DNA of 64,000 nt from Panagrolaimus kolymaensis (lineage: Eukaryota > Nematoda > Chromadorea > Rhabditida > Panagrolaimidae), in contig JAJQJQ010000091.1 in the NCBI GenBank assembly GCA_028622995.1, forward strand, positions 184,413-248,412. The letters run 5' to 3'. The notes beneath the pieces are model-generated. The model saw nothing but the letters and a program-made list of their open reading frames with translations. It was not told the DNA's origin and did no database searches. The translations under genes were made by a program, and so were the position numbers. Positions 60,001 to 64,000 of the stretch are shown here, piece by piece (position 1 is the first letter of the stretch; every line of letters begins with the position of its first letter).

Positions 60001-63000
60001 TAAACTTTGAGCTCCCTTTCTATCCTCAAATATCCATCTTTTTTTCTTTAAAAAAAATCATTTCTATTTTCAATTGTTCTTAACTGTGTTTTGCTCTGCT
60101 CTCAAATAAAGGAATTGCAACTAGACTTTTTGTTGTTTCGTTTTCGCAACTTCTCAAAGCTTAACTATTTTTTTGCATTCGATAAAAAAGTAATTAAATA
60201 CCGTATATGCCTCATCCGAAAAAAAGTATTGTGTTTTGATTTTTAAGTCTAATAAAGTAAGGGAAAATCGCAAAAAATAATTTTACGCAAAGAAAATCTT
60301 TCGGAGAATCTTCAAATCATCACAAAAATTATTTTTGTATAAAACTTTTTTTTGGAAAAAAAAGTTGAATGCTAAATTTTGCACGCACATTCATTTTTTT
60401 TTTCTTTTTCGTGTCAACCCTCGAAAAATCCCTTCATACACTTCAACTTCAAAAATGTTGCCTTTTGAATGAATGTTTGTATTATTTGACTCAAAAAAAA
60501 TTATCCTCATCCATCGGCGGCTGCGAAGAGAAGACGAAGATGGAAAATGGAAAAAGCGGAGGAGAGAAGATGATGAAAGTTTATTTATTTATTTTTGTCT
60601 GCATCTATACAATGCACAGAGATTTTGACACTTAAAAGGACAACCTGTGTTATGCTCTTTGGTCACTCATTCATTCGCAGTCCATTTTCATAAAAAAAAA
60701 GAAGATAGAAAAGCGTGCAAAAGTGCTTCATTCTTATTTCTTCATAGTTTAGTTTTAAAGATTAAGTGATTTTCTTTTATTAATTTCTTTCAACTGTGTC
60801 TTAGAGTTTTTTTTTGTTGCTGAAACATTAAAGAGGAAACTATATTTCTACTATTCCCTTTGGCTATTTTAATTATTATTATTTTTTTCGTACAGTTTTT
60901 TTGTTACATTTTTTTTAAATCAAAAAAGCAAAACAAAATAAATCATCTTTAGACGCGATGATTTGAAACAACAAAAAATGCTTAATCATGCAGTTTCTTT
61001 TTGGAAGAACGCCCATATTTTTACGTTATTTCTTTTAGTTTCAGTAAGCAAAAAAAAGTCTCAAAGCTTTTTCTTTCCTTTTCATATTTATATAAACGCT
61101 TTTTGTTTTTTGCTTTTTTCTTGGTTGTGGTTTCAGAATTCCTTTCTTTCATGATGGAAGGAAAAACAGACGTGTTTGCCTGTTTTTATTTTTTATTACG
61201 TTTTTTTGTGTGAGAATGTGTTGGCTCATTTTCAAGTTTTTTTGTTTTTCTTATTTTTTAGAGGATAAATTTGGCTAATTTAATAATAGTTTCTTATGAC
61301 GCAATTGCTTCTGCTGCAGCTAAATTTTATTGTTTATTTTTTATTCGTGGGTTAAAAGTTTTAAACAAGTGAATGACATAATAAGAAAACGTGCTTTTCT
61401 ATAAAGAAGGAATAGAAAGATGCAAGCAAGCGAATGATGTTTAAGAGAAAGAAAAGGAGGTACAGTATATTTTTAGCCTAAATTTGTAAACAAGAAAAAA
61501 AGGTGATTACGAAATTTTTTTTGCGTTTCCATAACAATAAAGTTTTTTTTACTTATTTTTACTGCAAATAAAAGAAATGCAAAGGTCATTTTTGAGTAAG
61601 AAAGTATGACACTCCTACGATGATGGGTCGATGATGATGATGCTTCCTTGTGTCATCTTACGGCGCGGTGCGGTGGCGGCTGGCAACTTTTTTTCTGCAG
61701 ACAGGAATTTCTTTATTTCGCATGCGCGCGTACCTTTTTAGTGACCAACATTTTTGTGATCTTTTTCACAAATGGTCAAATCAAGAACACAAAATTCTTT
61801 CGTAATCCCATCTTTTTATTTTTTTTTGTTGCTTTGACCGTAATTTTTTAACCCTCATACCACACATTTCCTTTAAAGCAATGATGAATCCCATGGTTCT
61901 TATTTTTTTACGACAAAAAAACAACTTTCAAAAAAAGGTTTTCTTCCTTTAGGGATTGACGCGAATGAAATGTAATACTCTAATTTCATTTCATTCATCC
62001 ATCTATTTTTAAAATAATAAAACCGCCCTCTCCTTTTTTAAATGTTTTTCTTCAAAAAAAAATTACTTTTGATTTTTTACCGGAAATGGGTAAGTAAGAG
62101 AGAGGAGTGACTCGGAGGATAAAAAAGAAAATTGATGTCACCATTAAAAATTCCAACTTGATTTGTCACTGGTTTCTGATCAAAATAGTTTTTTTTCACA
62201 TTCCCTCAACAAAAAAAATCTCAAATTAACTATTTATTTTTTATGTTTAATTTCTTTAGGTGCCTGAGGCTGTCTTCTTCTTTCGGCTTCGTTTTTATAC
62301 TTTTTTGTCTTCAAAAAAACTGATCTTCACTTTCCTTGGTGTTGTTCCAAAAAAATATAATAAAAGATGAATTCTGAAAGACGAAAATTGTCTTTCAAAA
62401 TTAAACTTCTGATGCTGTGCAGCGGCGACAGAATCTGAGAAGAAGAAGAACTTTAGTCGTTTCTTATTCTTCTTCCTCCGACAACGATGAAGGATTTTAT
62501 AAACATTTATTTTTTTCAATCTTCTTGTTGTCATCTTTTGTTTCTTCAAAATTTCTTTCTCTTTCTCTCCCATCATACAACATTTTGAAGAACATGATGA
62601 TTGGAATTTGCGCCCTCTTTTAAGATTCTTTTTTCTTTTTCATTGGTAGTATCAAAAACGTTTCTTTGATGGTTTCTAAAACACACGTCTCCGCAGCAAA
62701 AACAATTTTTGCAGATCAAAGTTTTCACGTGTAAACACAATTTTTTTTTCATTCTTTTCAAAATGGCTCGTTTACTCGAATGAACAAATACACACGCATA
62801 TTTTTAGCCCTGTTTTTTTCAATGGCGGCGGCGTAGGCAAAACTGATTTCTGTTCGATCATCATCGCGCCGCCGCCGCTCGCATTAGTTAAACTTCCGTA
62901 CTTGGTTCTTTCACGATGATGTTGCGGCGATGAGACGGGCTGCGAGAAAGATCGGTTCATGTGACAACATCAAGAATGGAAGGAGAGAGATGAGATGGAC

Positions 63001-64000
63001 TCTAAAAGAAAAATATGTGATCGAACGTGGTTTTCCTACGTCACACATGGAAATAAAATGTTTTTGGAGAGAAAAAGGGCTGTCCCCTCTTTATTTTCAA
63101 AAACGGTAATCAAAGAATGAAAAATAGAAAAATAAATAAAGGGCGGAGATTTAGTAATAATAATGAATGATCTTTTACCAAATAAAGTATATTGTTGGGG
63201 CAAAAAAGAATGATTAAAGATTGTCGCTTTATCGAACTTACTTTTTTCCTTGTTTGTTATTATTATTAAGTGCAAAGATTATGTTTTTATTTAATGGAGT
63301 CTCAACCAATCAGTCAGTCATACTGTTTAACAAAAAACCCGATGATGATGAAGCGACCAACGATAACAATCCTTCATGGCGCCAAACAAAAAGAAAAAGA
63401 AGGAAGAAAGCAAGCAGCAATCAGAAAAGTCATGGGATCCCATAATAATTTTTTTGTTGTCCTTGATTCTTCTTCACCTCCATCATTATTATCAGCAATA
63501 TGGAGCAACAAGCATCAGCGTTCACATCGTGTCGACGTCTAAAGATCAATGTACGGAACCCAGTGGTGTTGTCGTCGTCCGTCTATCATCATCATCTTTT
63601 AATGAAACTGACTGTCATTATTCTTTCTGATTTTCACATGTTTTGTTACTTTTTTTCTTACAAGTACGCCGACGGTTGTTAAAAAAATGATAAGAGGCTT
63701 GCTTTTTCTCTTCTTCTTCTTCAGAAAGTTCACTATAAAGACCAAAAAAACAATAATGTCCCGTGATTCCACGCTTCTCTATTTTATTTTCTGCACATTT
63801 CTGTGACCGGGATTTTTTTTTTCTGCAAAAAAGAGGCTTTTATTTTTGAGTCAGAAAATAGTTTTTTTTATGTGTGATGCTCAACGTTTTTTATGCACAA
63901 AAACATTTTTTCCCTCCGAATCAGCCAACCAGCATCGTCTTTTCGCCTTCTCACTTTTGATCAATGAAGAGGGCGAAAAAAAGAATACTTTGGTCAAAGC
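57055..64000. other. Long gene-poor region
   Basis: 6.9 kb of T-rich sequence with many homopolymer runs. Open frames are short, Phe/Lys-rich and without a splice pattern. One minus-strand frame (62960-62772, starting MNRSFSQPVSSPQHHRERTK) has normal amino-acid composition and lies in a locally GC-richer patch with GCCGCCGCC runs (62825-62880). It could be a first exon of a gene with long introns running leftward, but no downstream exon was found. The rest may be introns or distal regulatory sequence. Confidence 0.45.

Noticed and set aside
58600..63682. Numerous short plus-strand frames rich in Phe, Lys and Leu
   Set aside because: They result from poly-T/poly-A runs and lack splice sites, domains or start context.
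1..64000. CRISPR arrays, bacterial operons, ribosome binding sites, rRNA genes
   Set aside because: The window is a eukaryotic, intron-rich sequence; no regularly spaced repeats or rRNA-like sequence was seen.

Overview
The window reads as an AT-rich nematode nuclear genome segment. Reasons: intron-containing genes on both strands; most introns are only about 45-60 bp and end in TTTCAG or TTTTAG; many genes match typical nematode families (MATH-BTB, C-type lectin, EAT-16-type RGS, Pelle/IRAK kinase); and there is a Tc4/Tc5-type DNA transposon with a CTNAG target site. All gene models were assembled by hand from exon phases and splice sites. Domain assignments rest on recognition of family motifs, not on a database search.

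Left part (1-21 kb). A glycine-rich-domain (DUF1399-type) protein gene on the minus strand ends in a Cys/Gly/Ala-rich tail. A gene-poor 5 kb stretch follows, containing a 1.2 kb foldback element with a perfect 7-bp target duplication and a gene-like 3' exon in its loop. Then come the mitochondrial ATP synthase alpha subunit (minus), a divergent microspherule-protein-1 homologue (plus), and an R7-type RGS protein (minus), followed by 2.5 kb without recognisable genes.

Middle part (21-35 kb). A small secretome cluster (a C-type lectin, two divergent related secreted proproteins and a truncated lectin-like gene) is followed by four minus-strand housekeeping or signalling genes. In transcription order these are TGS1 (cap hypermethylase), a ClC-3/4/5-type chloride/proton antiporter, a Pelle/IRAK kinase and the NOL9/Grc3 polynucleotide kinase. 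They are separated by 356-412 bp and may be co-transcribed.

Transposon (34.75-39.04 kb). An apparently complete Tc5-like element has 342-bp terminal inverted repeats, a TGA duplication inside CTNAG, an intact five-exon DDD transposase frame, tRNA-like sequences in both repeats and a near-perfect internal palindrome. It sits at the 5' end of TGS1 exon 1. Excising it in silico gives an open in-frame upstream ATG, so it probably interrupted the first codons of TGS1.

Right part (39-64 kb). Minus strand: a 66-aa membrane protein, a MATH-BTB protein, a secreted LDLa protein, the large Sec7 ARF-GEF AGEF-1/BIG and an unrecognised tail-anchored protein. A 240-bp hAT-like MITE lies between the MATH-BTB and LDLa genes. 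Plus strand: strumpellin (WASH complex), divergent from the tail-anchored gene. AGEF-1, strumpellin and the ClC exchanger all belong to endosomal/Golgi membrane traffic. The last 6.9 kb is T-rich and shows no convincing gene.
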